Source: Myxococcaceae bacterium (GTDB taxonomy: Bacteria > Myxococcota > Myxococcia > Myxococcales > Myxococcaceae). From it: a stretch of 64,000 bases of DNA. Location: assembly GCA_017881265.1 (NCBI GenBank), contig JADGRA010000006.1:1-64000 (forward strand), read 5' to 3'. The position numbers and the translations under genes are program-made. Shown here one piece after another: positions 17,117-28,192 of the stretch (position 1 is the stretch's first letter; each line of letters begins with the position of its first letter). The notes under the pieces are model-generated. The model saw only the letters and a program-made list of their open reading frames with translations. It was not told the origin of the DNA and ran no database searches.

Positions 17117-18289
17117 GTGTTTTCCGACTCCACGCTCGTCGTGCTTCTGGCCACCACGGCCGTCACGGCACTGCTCGCGCTGGTGCTGGTGCTGTCGCGG
17201 AAGCAGACGACGGAGGACGCCTCGAAGGCGTACCTGGCGGGCGTGCGCTACGTGCTTTCCGATGAGCCGGACGCCGCCTTTGCCGAGCTGTCGCGCGCGG
17301 CGCGCATGAATACGGCCACCTATGACACGTACTTCGCGCTGGCGGCCCTGATGCGGCGGAAGGGCGAACTCGCCTGGGCCATCCGCCTGGCGCAGAACAT
17401 GCTCCTCAAGCCGGCCCTTCCCCGCGACGTCCGAAGGCGGGCACAGCTGGAGCTGGCGCTGGACTACCGGCGCTCGGGAATGCAGGACCGCGCGCGCGAC
17501 ACCTTCGAGACGCTGCTCTCGGAGGCTCCGGAGGACACCGAGGCCCTGTTGGCCTACCGACGACTGCTGGAGGAGGCGAGGGACTGGTCGCGGGCGGTGG
17601 AGGTGCAGGAGCGCCTGGTGGCGACCTCCGGGGACGGCCAGGGAGTGCTTGCCCACCTGCTGTGCGAGATGGCAACCGTGTCGCGGCCGACGGATGCCCG
17701 CGCGGCGCGTGCGCTGGCGGACCGGGCGGCGGCACTGGACCCGCAGTCGGCGCACCCGCGCGTGGAGCAGGCCCGCTCGGCCCTGGCCCTGGGTCAGCGG
17801 GACGCGGCTCAGTCCGCGCTGCGCGAGGCGCTGGAGCGGGAGCCGGAGCTGGCGCCCGTCACCGGGCTGCTGCTGCTGGACGCGGGACTGTCTCCGGCCG
17901 AGGCGGCCAGCTGGTTCGCCTCGGAGGCCGAGCGCAAGGCACGCGCTGCGGGCCCCTTCACCCTGGCGCGGGCCGAGGCGCTGGTGCGGGGGGGGAAGGC
18001 GGCGCAGGCGGTGGAGACGCTGCAGGCGTTGCTGCAGCGCGAGCCCGGTTTCCTGGAGGCACGGCGGGCGGTGGGCGAGCTGCTGTTGGCCGGTGGTCCG
18101 GTGGAGTCGCTGCGCGACGCCTACCGGGACGTGCTGCGCACGCTGGGCGATCCCGTGCTGGCCTTCATCTGCCGGGCCTGCCAGGCCAAGTTTCCCGTGT
18201 TCTCCTTTCGCTGCCCGGGGTGCGGCGCCTGGGACCATCTCGGACGCGCTCCCTCCCAGGAATTTGACCAGGCTGCAGCGCGGGCATAA
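17117..18289 (+). CDS. LapB-like membrane-anchored TPR protein with C-terminal zinc ribbon
   Basis: A 390-residue protein. An N-terminal membrane helix (about 7-26) is followed by a long array of tetratricopeptide-like helical pairs. At the C-terminus is a rubredoxin-type metal site, Cys352/Cys355 and Cys366/Cys369 (CRACQ and CPGCG). This order is that of LapB/YciM, which controls LpxC turnover and lipopolysaccharide assembly in enterobacteria. The sequence is more Ala/Arg-rich than enterobacterial LapB, and one-to-one orthology is not shown. GTG 17117 is the start, 11 bases after the HIT gene. A general TPR assembly factor is the alternative. Confidence 0.8.
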   Translation: MFSDSTLVVLLATTAVTALLALVLVLSRKQTTEDASKAYLAGVRYVLSDEPDAAFAELSRAARMNTATYDTYFALAALMRRKGELAWAIRLAQNMLLKPALPRDVRRRAQLELALDYRRSGMQDRARDTFETLLSEAPEDTEALLAYRRLLEEARDWSRAVEVQERLVATSGDGQGVLAHLLCEMATVSRPTDARAARALADRAAALDPQSAHPRVEQARSALALGQRDAAQSALREALEREPELAPVTGLLLLDAGLSPAEAASWFASEAERKARAAGPFTLARAEALVRGGKAAQAVETLQALLQREPGFLEARRAVGELLLAGGPVESLRDAYRDVLRTLGDPVLAFICRACQAKFPVFSFRCPGCGAWDHLGRAPSQEFDQAAARA

Positions 18290-18312
18290 TCCGGAGAGGG
18301 AAACGGCGGACC

Positions 18313-19005
18313 ATGCGCGACTCGCACCGGATGAAGGAGAAGTACGACCTCTCGCTGGACAGCAGACAGGTGGTGAGTCTGCTGGCTGCCGGAATTGTCG
18401 TCCTCGGTGCCGTCTTCACGCTGGGCGTGCTGGTGGGGCAGAAGCTGGCCGGTAGCCAGCGCACGGACCGCGCGCCAGACCTGCTGTCCGCCCTCGACCA
18501 GAAGTCCGCCGCGCTGGAGAGGGCGCGCGCTGCGCCGGCACTTACCTTCCAGGAGGAATTGACGGCGGACGCGGGCAACGCTCAGGCCGCCGCGAAGGCG
18601 AAGCCCGAGGCGGTGGCCAAGGCGGAGGCGCCCAAGGCCGGCGAGAAGAAGCCGGAGACTTCCCCCAAGCCGGCCGACGCTGGGGCAATCGCGACCCGGA
18701 CGGCGCCCCCGGCAACGCCGGCCGCCGCGCCCGCGGCCGCCAAGCCGCCGTCCGGGGCAGTGCCTGGCGGGGCCTTCACCCTGCAGCTGGGGGCCAGCCC
18801 GAACCGGGAGGACGCCGAACGGATGGTGTCGCGCTTGCGCGAGAAGGGCTATGCGCCCTACATCACCACCACGGAGGTTCCCGGCAAGGGGACGTATTAC
18901 CGGGTGCGGATGGGAAGCTTCGCCACGCGCGAGGCGGCCACCCGCTACCTGGAGGACTTCAAGCGAGAAACCAAGACCGAGGCATTTGTCGCCTCGACGA
19001 AATGA
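18313..19005 (+). CDS. SPOR-domain inner-membrane protein
   Basis: A 230-residue bitopic protein. A short cytoplasmic N-terminus is followed by a membrane helix (about 21-42), a low-complexity Ala/Lys/Pro periplasmic linker (90-150), and a C-terminal SPOR domain (about 152-230). The SPOR fold shows FTLQLGASPNREDAERMV and YYRVRMGSFATREAATRYL. SPOR domains bind denuded glycan strands at division septa, so a cell-division or septal peptidoglycan role is likely, as for FtsN/DedD-type proteins. It lies 23 bases after the LapB-like gene. Confidence 0.9.
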   Translation: MRDSHRMKEKYDLSLDSRQVVSLLAAGIVVLGAVFTLGVLVGQKLAGSQRTDRAPDLLSALDQKSAALERARAAPALTFQEELTADAGNAQAAAKAKPEAVAKAEAPKAGEKKPETSPKPADAGAIATRTAPPATPAAAPAAAKPPSGAVPGGAFTLQLGASPNREDAERMVSRLREKGYAPYITTTEVPGKGTYYRVRMGSFATREAATRYLEDFKRETKTEAFVASTK

Positions 19006-19018
19006 CGGGCCCAACCGG

Positions 19019-19381
19019 ATGCAACCACCGAAGCGCGTCGAGAAGCCCTGGGGTCACGAGCTGATTTGGGCCCACACCGAGCGGTACGTCGGGAAGCTGC
19101 TTCACATCAAGAAGGACCAGCGCCTGTCGCTGCAGTACCACCAGCGCAAGGATGAGACCATCCACGTCCAGTCGGGCACCCTGCTGCTGGTGGTCGACGA
19201 GGGCGCCGGACTGCTGGAGAAGACGTTGAAGCCGGGCGAGAGCTACCACATCCGTCCGCTCACCAAGCACCGGATGGTGGGCGTGACGGACTGCGACGTG
19301 CTCGAGGTCAGTACGCCGGAGCTGGACGACGTGGTGCGGCTGGAGGATGCCTACGGGCGGGCGGGCACCAGCGCGCCGTGA
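19019..19381 (+). CDS. Cupin-domain protein, mannose-6-phosphate isomerase-like
   Basis: A 120-residue single-domain cupin. It keeps the two motifs of the mannose-6-phosphate isomerase type II C-terminal domain: LQYHQRKDETIHVQSGTLL and PGESYHIRPLTKHRMVGV. The N-terminal VEKPWGHELIW is also diagnostic of that family. The metal ligands (His in QYHQRKDE and the later TKHR) are present. It may isomerise or bind a phosphosugar. ATG 19019 starts 13 bases after the SPOR gene; the open frame upstream lies inside that gene. It converges with the next gene. Confidence 0.82.
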   Translation: MQPPKRVEKPWGHELIWAHTERYVGKLLHIKKDQRLSLQYHQRKDETIHVQSGTLLLVVDEGAGLLEKTLKPGESYHIRPLTKHRMVGVTDCDVLEVSTPELDDVVRLEDAYGRAGTSAP

Positions 19382-19397
19382 AGGGCGCGCCTAGACC

Positions 19398-20129
19398 CTA
19401 CTTGGCCGGAGCAGCAGGCGCCGGGGTGGTGGCGGGTGCCGAGGTGGAGACCGACTCGGGCGAGCGGGTCCACCGGTCGACGTTGCCGTCGCCGTCGAGG
19501 TCCTCGCCAATGCGGTCAATCTGCCCGTTCTCCCAGAACTCCCAGTAGTCGACGCGGCCGGTGCCCTTGGTGTCGCGCTCTTTGCGCACCAGCTGTCCGT
19601 GCTCGTAGTACAGCCAGGTGTCCACCTTGCCGTCGCCGTTGAGGTCCCGTTCCTTGCGGACGACCTGCCCCTTCTCGAAGAAGATGGTCTCGTCGAATTT
19701 CCCGTCGAAGTCCAAGTCGAGCTGCTCGCGGACCTTGTTGCCGTTGATGTCGTACAGGTAGACGGCGTCGACCTTCCCATCGAAGTTGAGGTCCATCTCC
19801 TTGCGGACCAGGTGTTCGATGGGCTTGCCGTCGGCGTCCTTGACGGTGACGTAGTACTCCCAGACATCCGGCTGGCCGTCGCGGTTGAGGTCGTACTGCA
19901 GCACTTTCCGGCTCTCCACCTTGGCGTCGAAGGTGGTGTCCATCTCTTTGCGGACGAGCTGCTCGCTGGTGCTGCCGTCCTTGCCCTTCACGGTGACCGA
20001 GTACTGCCAGACGTCCTGGGTGGCGCCGGAGGTGGGGGCCGCGTCGGGCTGCACGGCTTTGTTGCCTCCGCAGGCGGCCAGCGCCAGCGCGGCGCACAGG
20101 GGACGTTTCCAGCCAATCCGTGGGCTCAC
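19398..20129 (-). CDS. Lipoprotein with tandem calcium-motif (EF-hand-like) repeats
   Basis: A 243-residue protein. The GTG at 20129 is chosen because GAGGAG lies seven bases upstream and it gives a compact signal with lipobox ALAAC ([17 protein letters not shown]); the ATG at 20186 adds a non-signal tail. The mature part repeats a D-x-[ND]-x-D-G-x-x-D motif about every 30 residues ([45 protein letters not shown]), each followed by aromatic residues and RKE. This is the dockerin/EF-hand calcium loop pattern seen in thrombospondin-type-3-like surface proteins. It probably folds with calcium at the cell surface. Function unknown. Confidence 0.82.
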   Translation of the reverse strand: MSPRIGWKRPLCAALALAACGGNKAVQPDAAPTSGATQDVWQYSVTVKGKDGSTSEQLVRKEMDTTFDAKVESRKVLQYDLNRDGQPDVWEYYVTVKDADGKPIEHLVRKEMDLNFDGKVDAVYLYDINGNKVREQLDLDFDGKFDETIFFEKGQVVRKERDLNGDGKVDTWLYYEHGQLVRKERDTKGTGRVDYWEFWENGQIDRIGEDLDGDGNVDRWTRSPESVSTSAPATTPAPAAPAK

Positions 20130-20204
20130 GCCGAGTCTCCTCGGGCAACCGCCGCTGCCGTTCTGGCTCTCGGGGTGACCCTTCATGTACCTTCACCTAC
20201 GTCC

Positions 20205-20386
20205 ATGCCACGCAAGAAGCTGTCCACCACCATCTACATTACGCCCGAGCAGAGCGAGCTGCTCAAGCAGCTGAACCAGAAGACGAAAGTTCCGGTGGCA
20301 GAATACATCCGTCAGGGCATCGACCTGGTGCTGGAGAAGTACCGCTCTCAGCTTCCGGGCCAGTCTACCTTCGACGAGTTGCGGCG

Positions 20387-20390
<4 letters not shown>
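20205..20390 (+). CDS. Small ribbon-helix-helix protein
   Basis: A 61-residue basic protein, [18 protein letters not shown] onward. A short beta strand (STTIYIT) is followed by two helices ([14 protein letters not shown] and [15 protein letters not shown]), the arrangement of MetJ/Arc-type dimeric DNA-binding domains. It carries no toxin partner. Its TGA overlaps the GTG start of the following nucleotide-sugar gene, so translation is coupled and it may regulate that operon or itself. Divergent from the calcium-repeat lipoprotein gene across 75 bases. Confidence 0.8.
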
Positions 20391-21381
<991 letters not shown>

Positions 21382-21385
<4 letters not shown>

Positions 21386-22308
21386 AGGTGCTGGTCAGCG
21401 GCGGTGCGGGCTTCATCGGCTCGCACGTGTGCGACGTGTTTCTGGCCGCCGGACACCAGGTGGTCGCCCTGGACAACCTCTCGAGCGGTCGCAAGGAGAA
21501 CCTCGCCCCCGAGGTGACGCTGGTGGTGGAGGACATCCGCAGCCCTGCGGCGGCGGAGGTGGTGCGGCGCGAGCGTCCGGACGTCCTGTGTCACCTGGCG
21601 GCACAGATGGACGTCCGGCGCAGCGTGTCGGACCCGCGCTTCGACGCGGACTCCAACATCCTCGGCTTCCTCAGCCTGCTGGAAGCGGCGCGGACCGCCG
21701 GGGTGGGGAAGGTGGTCTTCAGCTCGACGGGAGGAGCCATCTACGGCGAGCAGGACGTCTTCCCGGCCCCAGAGAGCCATCCCATCCGGCCGCTCTCGCC
21801 CTACGGCGTGTCCAAGGCGGCCGGCGAGCTCTACCTCGGCTACTACCGGGCCCAGTACGGGCTGAAGTCCGTGTCGCTGCGCTACGCCAACGTCTTCGGG
21901 CCGCGGCAGAACCCCCATGGGGAGGCCGGCGTGGTGGCCATCTTCAGCGAGCGGCTGCTGCGGGGCGAGCCGTGCACCATCAACGGTTCGGGAAAGCAGA
22001 CGCGGGACTTCGTCTACGTGGCCGACGTCGCGCGGGCCAACCTGCTGGCGGCGGAGCGGGCGGCCGAGGGCCCCATCAACATCGGCACCGGAATGGAGAC
22101 GGACATCACACGGCTGCATGCGCTGCTGTCCGCGGCCGCCGGGCGGCCCGGGCCGGCGCGCTACGCCGAGGCCAAGCCCGGCGAGCAGCTGCGGTCCTGC
22201 CTGGATGCGGGCCTGGCGGCGCAGGCCCTCGGCTGGGCGCCCTCGGTGACGCTGCAAGAAGGCGTCGCGCAGACGGTGGCGTGGTTTGCCAAGCGGGCCC
22301 GCGGCTAG
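21382..22308 (+). CDS. NAD-dependent epimerase, UDP-glucose 4-epimerase-like
   Basis: A 308-residue extended SDR enzyme. It shows [13 protein letters not shown] (NAD loop), [11 protein letters not shown] with the catalytic Ser/Thr, and [11 protein letters not shown] with the Tyr-x3-Lys pair. [11 protein letters not shown] and [15 protein letters not shown] complete the GalE-type profile. The start ATG overlaps the stop of the preceding decarboxylase-like gene (ATGA), so both are made together. It probably interconverts UDP-hexose or a related sugar in the same pathway. Confidence 0.87.
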
Positions 22309-22385
22309 TCCGTCCGTCCCTCCCGCCGCGTGGACGCACGCCCCCCCTGATGTGTTAGGTGACCGCCCGCCGCTTGCCGTGCCCC

Positions 22386-24197
22386 ATGCCGCCCGAGAAC
22401 GCCCACCTCCGCAACTTCTGCATCATCGCCCACATCGACCATGGGAAGTCGACGCTGGCGGACCGACTGCTGGAAGCCACCGGGACGCTGAGCAAGCGCG
22501 AGTCGCAGGCCCAGTTCCTCGACAACATGGAGTTGGAGCGCGAGCGGGGCATCACCATCAAGGCCCAGTCGGTGCGGATGAATTACACGGCCAAGGACGG
22601 AAAGACGTACGTCCTAAACCTCATCGACACGCCGGGGCACGTCGACTTCGCCTACGAAGTCAGCCGGTCGCTGGCCGCCTGCGAGGGAGCGCTTCTGGTG
22701 GTGGATGCGAGCCAGGGCGTGGAGGCCCAGACGCTGGCCAACGTGTACATGGCGCTCGAGCAGGGGCTGGAGGTCATCCCGGTCATCAACAAGATTGACC
22801 TGCCGTCGGCCGACGCCGAGCGGACGCGGGCCGAAATCGAGGACGTCATCGGCATCGACGCCTCGGGGGCGTTGCCGGCCAGCGCCAAGGAGGGCATCGG
22901 CATCATCGACATCCTCGAGGCGGTGGTGAAGCGGGTGCCCCCGCCCAAGGGGGACCCGGCGGCGCCGCTCAAGGCCCTGGTGTTCGACAGCTGGTACGAC
23001 AGCTACCGTGGGGTGGTGATGCTGGTTCGGGTGCTGGAGGGGACGCTCCGGAACAAGCAGGCGATTCTGCTGTTCAGCAACCAGAAGACCTTCGAGGTGC
23101 AGGAGCTCGGCGTGTTCAGCCCGTTCAGCAGCCCGGTGTCACAGCTGCAGGCCGGGGAGGTGGGTGTCCTCATCGCCGGCGTGAAGGTCATCCACGACGC
23201 GAAGGTGGGGGACACGGTCACCGAAGCCGAGCGTCCGTGCGTCACGCCCTTCCCCGGCTTCCAGGAAGTGAAGCCGATGGTCTTCAGTGGGATTTTCCCC
23301 ATCGACGCCGGCGACTACGAGGACTTGCGCGATGCGCTGGAGAAGCTGCGCCTGAACGACTCCGCCTTCACCTATGAGCCGGAGACCTCGACGGCGCTCG
23401 GCTTTGGCTTTCGCTGCGGGTACCTCGGGCTTCTGCACATGGAGATTGTGCAGGAGCGGCTGGAGCGCGAGTACAACCTGAGCCTCATCACCACCGCGCC
23501 CTCGGTGGTCTACAAGGTCTTCACCCACCAGGGGGAGCAGCTGCTGGTGGACAACCCGGCGCGCCTGCCGGCGGTGCAGAACATTGAACATCTGGAGGAG
23601 CCGCTGCTCACCTGCCACATCCACGTCCCGGACGAGTACCTGGGCGGCGTCCTCAAGCTGTGCCAGGACCGGCGGGGCGTCCAGAAGGACATCAAATACC
23701 TCGGCACGTCCGGCAAGCGCGTGCAGGTCACCTACGCCATGCCACTGGCCGAGGTGGTGTTCGACTTCTTCGACAAGCTGAAGAGCGTGAGCCGCGGCTA
23801 CGCCTCGCTGGACTATGAGTTGGCAGGCTACCAGCCGGCCGACCTGGTGAAGCTGGACATCCTCATCAACGGGGACCCGGTCGACGCCCTCAGCGTCATC
23901 GTCCACCGAGACCGGGCCTACCAACGGGGGCGGGACGTGTGCGCGCGGCTGAAGCAGGTCATCCCCAAGCAGATGTACGAGGTGGCCATCCAGGCCGCCA
24001 TCGGCAGCCGCGTCATCTCCCGGGAGACCATCTCCGCGATGCGCAAGAACGTGCTGGCGAAGTGCTACGGTGGCGACATCAGCCGAAAGCGAAAGCTCTT
24101 GGAAAAACAGAAAGAAGGAAAGAAGCGGATGAAGCAGGTGGGGAGTGTGGAAATCCCCCAGGAGGCTTTCCTCGCCGTGCTCCGGACGGACGAATGA
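22386..24197 (+). CDS. lepA: Elongation factor 4 (LepA)
   Basis: A 603-residue ribosome-bound GTPase that back-translocates or helps early translation. The GTP motifs are intact: AHIDHGKST (P-loop), RERGITIK (switch I), DTPGHVDF (G3) and NKIDLPSA (G4). The LepA C-terminal domain is present ([21 protein letters not shown], then KKRMK near the end), distinguishing it from EF-G. ATG 22386 ([11 protein letters not shown]) matches the family N-terminus better than an upstream GTG at 22359. Its stop overlaps the signal peptidase start by four bases. Confidence 0.97.
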   Translation: MPPENAHLRNFCIIAHIDHGKSTLADRLLEATGTLSKRESQAQFLDNMELERERGITIKAQSVRMNYTAKDGKTYVLNLIDTPGHVDFAYEVSRSLAACEGALLVVDASQGVEAQTLANVYMALEQGLEVIPVINKIDLPSADAERTRAEIEDVIGIDASGALPASAKEGIGIIDILEAVVKRVPPPKGDPAAPLKALVFDSWYDSYRGVVMLVRVLEGTLRNKQAILLFSNQKTFEVQELGVFSPFSSPVSQLQAGEVGVLIAGVKVIHDAKVGDTVTEAERPCVTPFPGFQEVKPMVFSGIFPIDAGDYEDLRDALEKLRLNDSAFTYEPETSTALGFGFRCGYLGLLHMEIVQERLEREYNLSLITTAPSVVYKVFTHQGEQLLVDNPARLPAVQNIEHLEEPLLTCHIHVPDEYLGGVLKLCQDRRGVQKDIKYLGTSGKRVQVTYAMPLAEVVFDFFDKLKSVSRGYASLDYELAGYQPADLVKLDILINGDPVDALSVIVHRDRAYQRGRDVCARLKQVIPKQMYEVAIQAAIGSRVISRETISAMRKNVLAKCYGGDISRKRKLLEKQKEGKKRMKQVGSVEIPQEAFLAVLRTDE

Positions 24198-25480
24198 GCG
24201 CGCCCACCGCCAGCGCCACCGCCGGCCAGGAGGGGACCAGCTTGCGCGGCCTCCTCTCGGCCCGTCGCACCGAGGGCCAGGAGCGGCTCGGGCGCCAGCT
24301 CTACCTGCAGGACCTCCTCTGCAGCCTGTGGGCGCCGGTGACGGCCCTGGCCCTGGCCCTCATTCCCTACTTGCTGGTGGTGGAACTAAACCCGCCGAGC
24401 GCTTCTTGGGCGGCCCCAGCGATGCGCTGGCTCGGGCTGCTCGCCTTTCTGTGGTTCGTCGGGCTCCTGGGGTTTCGCCTGGTGGCCCGGCGGGCCAACT
24501 CCCTGCGCCGGCTGCGGCACGAGGCGCGCGAGGCGACCGCAGACCTGGACGCGGCGCTGCGCGCGCGGGGGGCGAAAATCGACGCCCGGGCGCGCGAGCG
24601 CCTGGTGGAACTGGCGGCCCGCACCGACGCGGCGATGCTGGGCGGGGACCCGGAAGGCCTGGAGAAGAACGTCCGGGCGCTGGCGGACGCCGGCGCTTCG
24701 CTCCCCGGCCGGCCCCGAAGCGAGACGGCGGACCTGGTCGTCGGGCTGGGCAAGGCGCTCCTAGTGGCCCTGCTCATCCGCACGGTGCTGGTGGAGCCCT
24801 TCAAAATCCCCTCCGGTTCGATGATTCCCACCCTGGAAATCGGCGACCAGATTTTCGTGAACAAGTTCATCTACGGGGTCCGCATCCCGTACCTCAACAT
24901 GGTGCCGTTCCCGCTGGTGCGCCGGCCCGAACGGGGAGACGTCATCGTCTTCAACAACCCAGCGGACACCTCCAAGGACTTCATCAAGCGCGTGGTGGGC
25001 ATCCCCGGCGACGTGGTGGAGATTCGCGACGACGTCGTCTACATCAACGGTCGCGAGCAACCGCGGCGGCTGCTGTCCGAGGACTTCCTGGCCTGGAAGG
25101 AGGATGCGCCCCGCGCCGACTGGTGGATTCTCGGCCTCTTCGAGAACGACTGGAGGAGCGAGCCCGACCAACTCTACGAGGAGAACCTCTCGGGTCACCT
25201 GCACCAGACGCTGCAGCGGCCGCTGCAACCGCGCTCCACCGAGACCGGGCCCTACCGGGTCCCGGACAAGTCGGTCTTCGTCATGGGCGACAACCGCGAT
25301 GACAGCGCCGACAGCCGCGTCGGCTTCGGGGGCCGGGAGCGTCCGCTCTACGTCCCCTACGGCAACGTCAAGGGAAAGGCGATGATTGTGTGGCTGTCGC
25401 TCGGGCACGACGGACTCTTCTCCCAGCTCTTCGGAGGCACCGGCATCCGCACCGACCGCTTTTTTCACCCGGTGCGGTAG
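24194..25480 (+). CDS. lepB: Signal peptidase I, with long N-terminal extension
   Basis: A 428-residue inner-membrane serine endopeptidase that removes Sec/Tat signal peptides. The catalytic Ser is Ser209 in PSGSMIPTL and the Lys is Lys265 in [26 protein letters not shown] completes the S26 motifs. The first 190 residues are unusual: two membrane helices (about 44-63 and 80-95), then a helical Arg/Ala-rich stretch, then a third helix just before the serine. Typical members have one or two helices and about 250-320 residues. It shares ATGA with lepA, a common lepA-lepB arrangement. Confidence 0.95.
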   Translation: MSAPTASATAGQEGTSLRGLLSARRTEGQERLGRQLYLQDLLCSLWAPVTALALALIPYLLVVELNPPSASWAAPAMRWLGLLAFLWFVGLLGFRLVARRANSLRRLRHEAREATADLDAALRARGAKIDARARERLVELAARTDAAMLGGDPEGLEKNVRALADAGASLPGRPRSETADLVVGLGKALLVALLIRTVLVEPFKIPSGSMIPTLEIGDQIFVNKFIYGVRIPYLNMVPFPLVRRPERGDVIVFNNPADTSKDFIKRVVGIPGDVVEIRDDVVYINGREQPRRLLSEDFLAWKEDAPRADWWILGLFENDWRSEPDQLYEENLSGHLHQTLQRPLQPRSTETGPYRVPDKSVFVMGDNRDDSADSRVGFGGRERPLYVPYGNVKGKAMIVWLSLGHDGLFSQLFGGTGIRTDRFFHPVR

Positions 25481-25518
25481 GTCCAAGGGCCCTCGGTGGG
25501 GCCGTCCACCGGGTCCCA

Positions 25519-25546
25519 TTGACGAGCGTCGGACCGGCACTGTACT
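25519..25546 (+). promoter_or_regulatory. Putative sigma-70 promoter of the pyrimidine operon
   Basis: TTGACG (25519-25524) and TGTACT (25541-25546) are separated by 16 bases. This matches the sigma-70 consensus at 5 of 6 and 4 of 6 positions. The expected start would lie only a few bases before the GTG at 25558, so the mRNA may have almost no leader. Inferred by eye. Confidence 0.4.
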
Positions 25547-25557
25547 GACTGGCCACC

Positions 25558-25977
25558 GTGCTCGGAGCCCGTGGAGCGGTTAGCCTGGTCAGCCTCTGCC
25601 TGCTCTTGGCGCTGGTTGCTGCCGGGTACGCTGGCTTCCTCTACATCCCGCTGTACCTGGACAACCTGTCCATGCGCGAGGCCGTCACCGCGGCCTTCAA
25701 CCGCATGGCCGCTGACCCGGACGACGAGCGCATCCGGCTGTACCTGGTCAGCCGGGCCAACGCCATCGGCACCCACTGGGAGCGACAGGGGGCCGTCCAG
25801 GCGGAGAAGCCCGGCCTGGGGCTGACGCCAGCGGACTTCATCATTGAGCGCGAGTCCTTCACCGGGCACAGCGGACGGGTGCAGCTGGACTACCAGCGAG
25901 AATTCCGGCTCTGGCCCACCGACACCCTCAAGACGGTCGACTTCCACGTGGAGAAGGCGGGGGCCCTGGCCCAGTGA
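25558..25977 (+). CDS. Small membrane-anchored protein (DUF4845-like)
   Basis: A 139-residue protein. An N-terminal hydrophobic segment (about 8-28) would anchor it in the inner membrane, with the rest in the periplasm. The following YLDNLSMREAVTAAFNRMA and the late REFRLWPTDTLKTVDFHVEK resemble DUF4845 and other small pseudopilin-like anchors, but identity is uncertain. The signal peptidase gene is 77 bases upstream; its stop overlaps pyrB by four bases (GTGA). No catalytic motif is visible. The odd position at the head of a pyrimidine operon may be accidental. Confidence 0.65.
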   Translation: MLGARGAVSLVSLCLLLALVAAGYAGFLYIPLYLDNLSMREAVTAAFNRMAADPDDERIRLYLVSRANAIGTHWERQGAVQAEKPGLGLTPADFIIERESFTGHSGRVQLDYQREFRLWPTDTLKTVDFHVEKAGALAQ

Positions 25978-26885
25978 AGCCCCGCGCCCGGCACAGTCTG
26001 CTCACCACCGAGGGAATGTCCCGGAGCGAGGTGGAGTCCCTCTTCGCCCGTGCGCGCGTGCATGCCCGCGGCCTGGAATCCGGCCGCTCGGTGCGCGCGC
26101 TGGAAGGCAAGGTGGTGGCCAACCTCTTCTTCGAGGCCAGCACCCGCACCCGGCTGTCCTTCGAGAGGGCCGCCAAGGCCCTCGGGGCGGACGTCCTGAA
26201 TTTCACCGCCCAGGCCTCCAGCGTGGTGAAGGGCGAGACGCTGATGGACACCGTGCGCAACGTGGAAGCCATGGGCGTCGCGGCCCTCGTCATCCGCCAT
26301 TCCGCCTCCGGGGCCGCCCACCTGGCCGCCCGCCACGTGCGGTGCGCGGTGGTGAATGCGGGCGATGGCACGCATGCCCACCCGTCGCAGGCGTTGCTGG
26401 ACGCCTTCACGCTGCACGAGCGCTGGGGTTCCCTTGACGGCAAGACGGTGCTCATTCTCGGCGACGTCCTCCACAGTCGCGTGGCCCGAAGCAACCTCTT
26501 CTGCCTCACCACGCTGGGGGCCCACGTCGTCTTCGCCGGGCCACCGACGCTGATGCCGGCGGGGCTGGAAGAGATGGGCGGTCGGCTGGCGCCCTCGCTC
26601 GAGGCGGCGCTGGCCGAGGCAGACGCGGTGATGGTGTTGCGCGTGCAGGGGGAGCGGCAGACGGCGGGCTACCTGCCCTCGGTGCGTGAGTACGCGAGGC
26701 TGTACGGCCTGTCCGCCGAGCGCGCCGCACGGCTGCGGCCGGGGGCGGTGGTGATGCATCCGGGCCCCGTCAACCGCGGGGTGGAGCTCGCCCCGGAGGT
26801 GGCCGACGGACCGGCCAACGTGATTCTGGCGCAAGTCTCCCACGGCGTTGCCGTGCGGATGGCCATCCTCGAGGCCTGCGCGTGA
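25974..26885 (+). CDS. pyrB: Aspartate carbamoyltransferase catalytic chain
   Basis: A 303-residue enzyme for the first committed step of pyrimidine synthesis (carbamoyl phosphate plus aspartate). The carbamoyl-phosphate loop FEASTRTRLSFE is present, followed by SVVKGETLMDTVRN, the aspartate-side RHSASGAAH and DGTHAHPSQALLD. The C-terminal MHPGPVNRGVEL loop is also typical. GTG 25974 overlaps the preceding stop. No pyrI regulatory chain is in the window; a partner dihydroorotase follows, suggesting the PyrB-PyrC type of assembly. Confidence 0.95.
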   Translation: MKPRARHSLLTTEGMSRSEVESLFARARVHARGLESGRSVRALEGKVVANLFFEASTRTRLSFERAAKALGADVLNFTAQASSVVKGETLMDTVRNVEAMGVAALVIRHSASGAAHLAARHVRCAVVNAGDGTHAHPSQALLDAFTLHERWGSLDGKTVLILGDVLHSRVARSNLFCLTTLGAHVVFAGPPTLMPAGLEEMGGRLAPSLEAALAEADAVMVLRVQGERQTAGYLPSVREYARLYGLSAERAARLRPGAVVMHPGPVNRGVELAPEVADGPANVILAQVSHGVAVRMAILEACA

Positions 26886-28192
26886 GTCCTCCGGCCTTTG
26901 TCTTGCGCGGCGGCCGAGTGATGGACCCGGCGCGGGGCGTGGACGCCGTGCAGGACGTCCTTTTGCGAGGGGGGCACGTGGTGGCCACCTCGGACCGACC
27001 GCTGGCCGCCGACGGCGCGCGGGAGGTGGACGTCTCGGGCCTCTGGGTGTGCCCGGGCTTCATCGACCTGCACGTGCACCTGCGGGAGCCGGGGGATGAG
27101 GGCAAGGAAACCATCCTCACCGGGACGCGGGCGGCCGTGGCCGGCGGCTACACCGCGGTGGTGGCGATGCCCAACACGCGGCCCCCCAATGACTCGGCGC
27201 TGGTGACCCGCCTTGTCCAGGAGCGCGCGGCGGCCGCCCGGCTGGCCCGGGTGTGGCCGGCCGGCGCCATCAGCAAGGGCCTGGCCGGCGAGGAGATGGC
27301 CGAGTTGGGAGAGCTGGCCGCCGCCGGGTGCGTCTGCTTCACCGACGACGGCCGTCCGGTCATGAATGCCGGGCTGATGCGGCGGGTGCTGCAGTATGCC
27401 CGGGCGCTGGGCCGGCCGGTCATGGTGCACGAGGAGGACCTGACGCTGGCGGCCGGCGGCGCCCTCACCGAGGGCACCCAGGCCACCCGCCTGGGGCTGT
27501 TGCCCATCCCGCGCTCGGCCGAGGTGAGCATGGTGGCGCGCGACCTGGTGCTCCTCGAAGAGGTGGGGGGGCACCTTCACATCGCCCACGTCAGCTGCGC
27601 CGAAAGCGTCCGGCTGCTGCGGGAGGCCAAGGCGCGCGGCCTACGCGTCACCGCGGAGGCGGCTCCCCACCACTTCACCCTCACCGACGCGGCAGTGGCC
27701 GAGTGGAACACCGACGCCAAGATGACGCCCCCCTTGCGCGGCCCGGAGGACGTGGCCGCCGTGCGGCAGGGACTGGCGGACGGGACGCTGGACGCCATCG
27801 CCACCGACCATGCGCCCCACGGCATCCTCGACAAGCAGCTTCCCTTCGCCGAGGCGGCCAACGGCGTCGTCGGGCTGGAGACGGCCCTGCCGTTGACGCT
27901 GGCCCTGGTACGCGCCGGGGTGCTGCCCGTGGCCCGGGCCATCGAGTTGCTTTCCTCGGGACCCGCAGCGGCCTTCGGGCTGCCCGGGGGCCAGCTGTTG
28001 CCCGGGGGACCGGCGGACGTGACGGTGGTGGACCCGGTGGCGGAGTGGACGGTGGAGCCGCAGCGCTTTCACTCGCGCAGCCGAAACACTCCCTTTGCCG
28101 GAATGCGGATGGTAGGTCGGGTGGTCCACACCTTCGTCGGAGGGCGGCCTGTCTTCTTCGAGGGTGCGCTGGAGAAAGAGGAGACACCTTGA
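26882..28192 (+). CDS. pyrC: Dihydroorotase
   Basis: A 436-residue amidohydrolase that cyclises carbamoyl-aspartate to dihydroorotate. Zinc ligands are visible: [12 protein letters not shown] (His-x-His), a His in [18 protein letters not shown] and [10 protein letters not shown] with the catalytic Asp. The bridging-lysine position is replaced by an [12 protein letters not shown] segment, as in the PyrC/AllB class I enzymes. It appears fully active, not a pseudo-dihydroorotase. GTG 26882 overlaps the pyrB stop (GTGA). Confidence 0.94.
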   Translation: MSPPAFVLRGGRVMDPARGVDAVQDVLLRGGHVVATSDRPLAADGAREVDVSGLWVCPGFIDLHVHLREPGDEGKETILTGTRAAVAGGYTAVVAMPNTRPPNDSALVTRLVQERAAAARLARVWPAGAISKGLAGEEMAELGELAAAGCVCFTDDGRPVMNAGLMRRVLQYARALGRPVMVHEEDLTLAAGGALTEGTQATRLGLLPIPRSAEVSMVARDLVLLEEVGGHLHIAHVSCAESVRLLREAKARGLRVTAEAAPHHFTLTDAAVAEWNTDAKMTPPLRGPEDVAAVRQGLADGTLDAIATDHAPHGILDKQLPFAEAANGVVGLETALPLTLALVRAGVLPVARAIELLSSGPAAAFGLPGGQLLPGGPADVTVVDPVAEWTVEPQRFHSRSRNTPFAGMRMVGRVVHTFVGGRPVFFEGALEKEETP

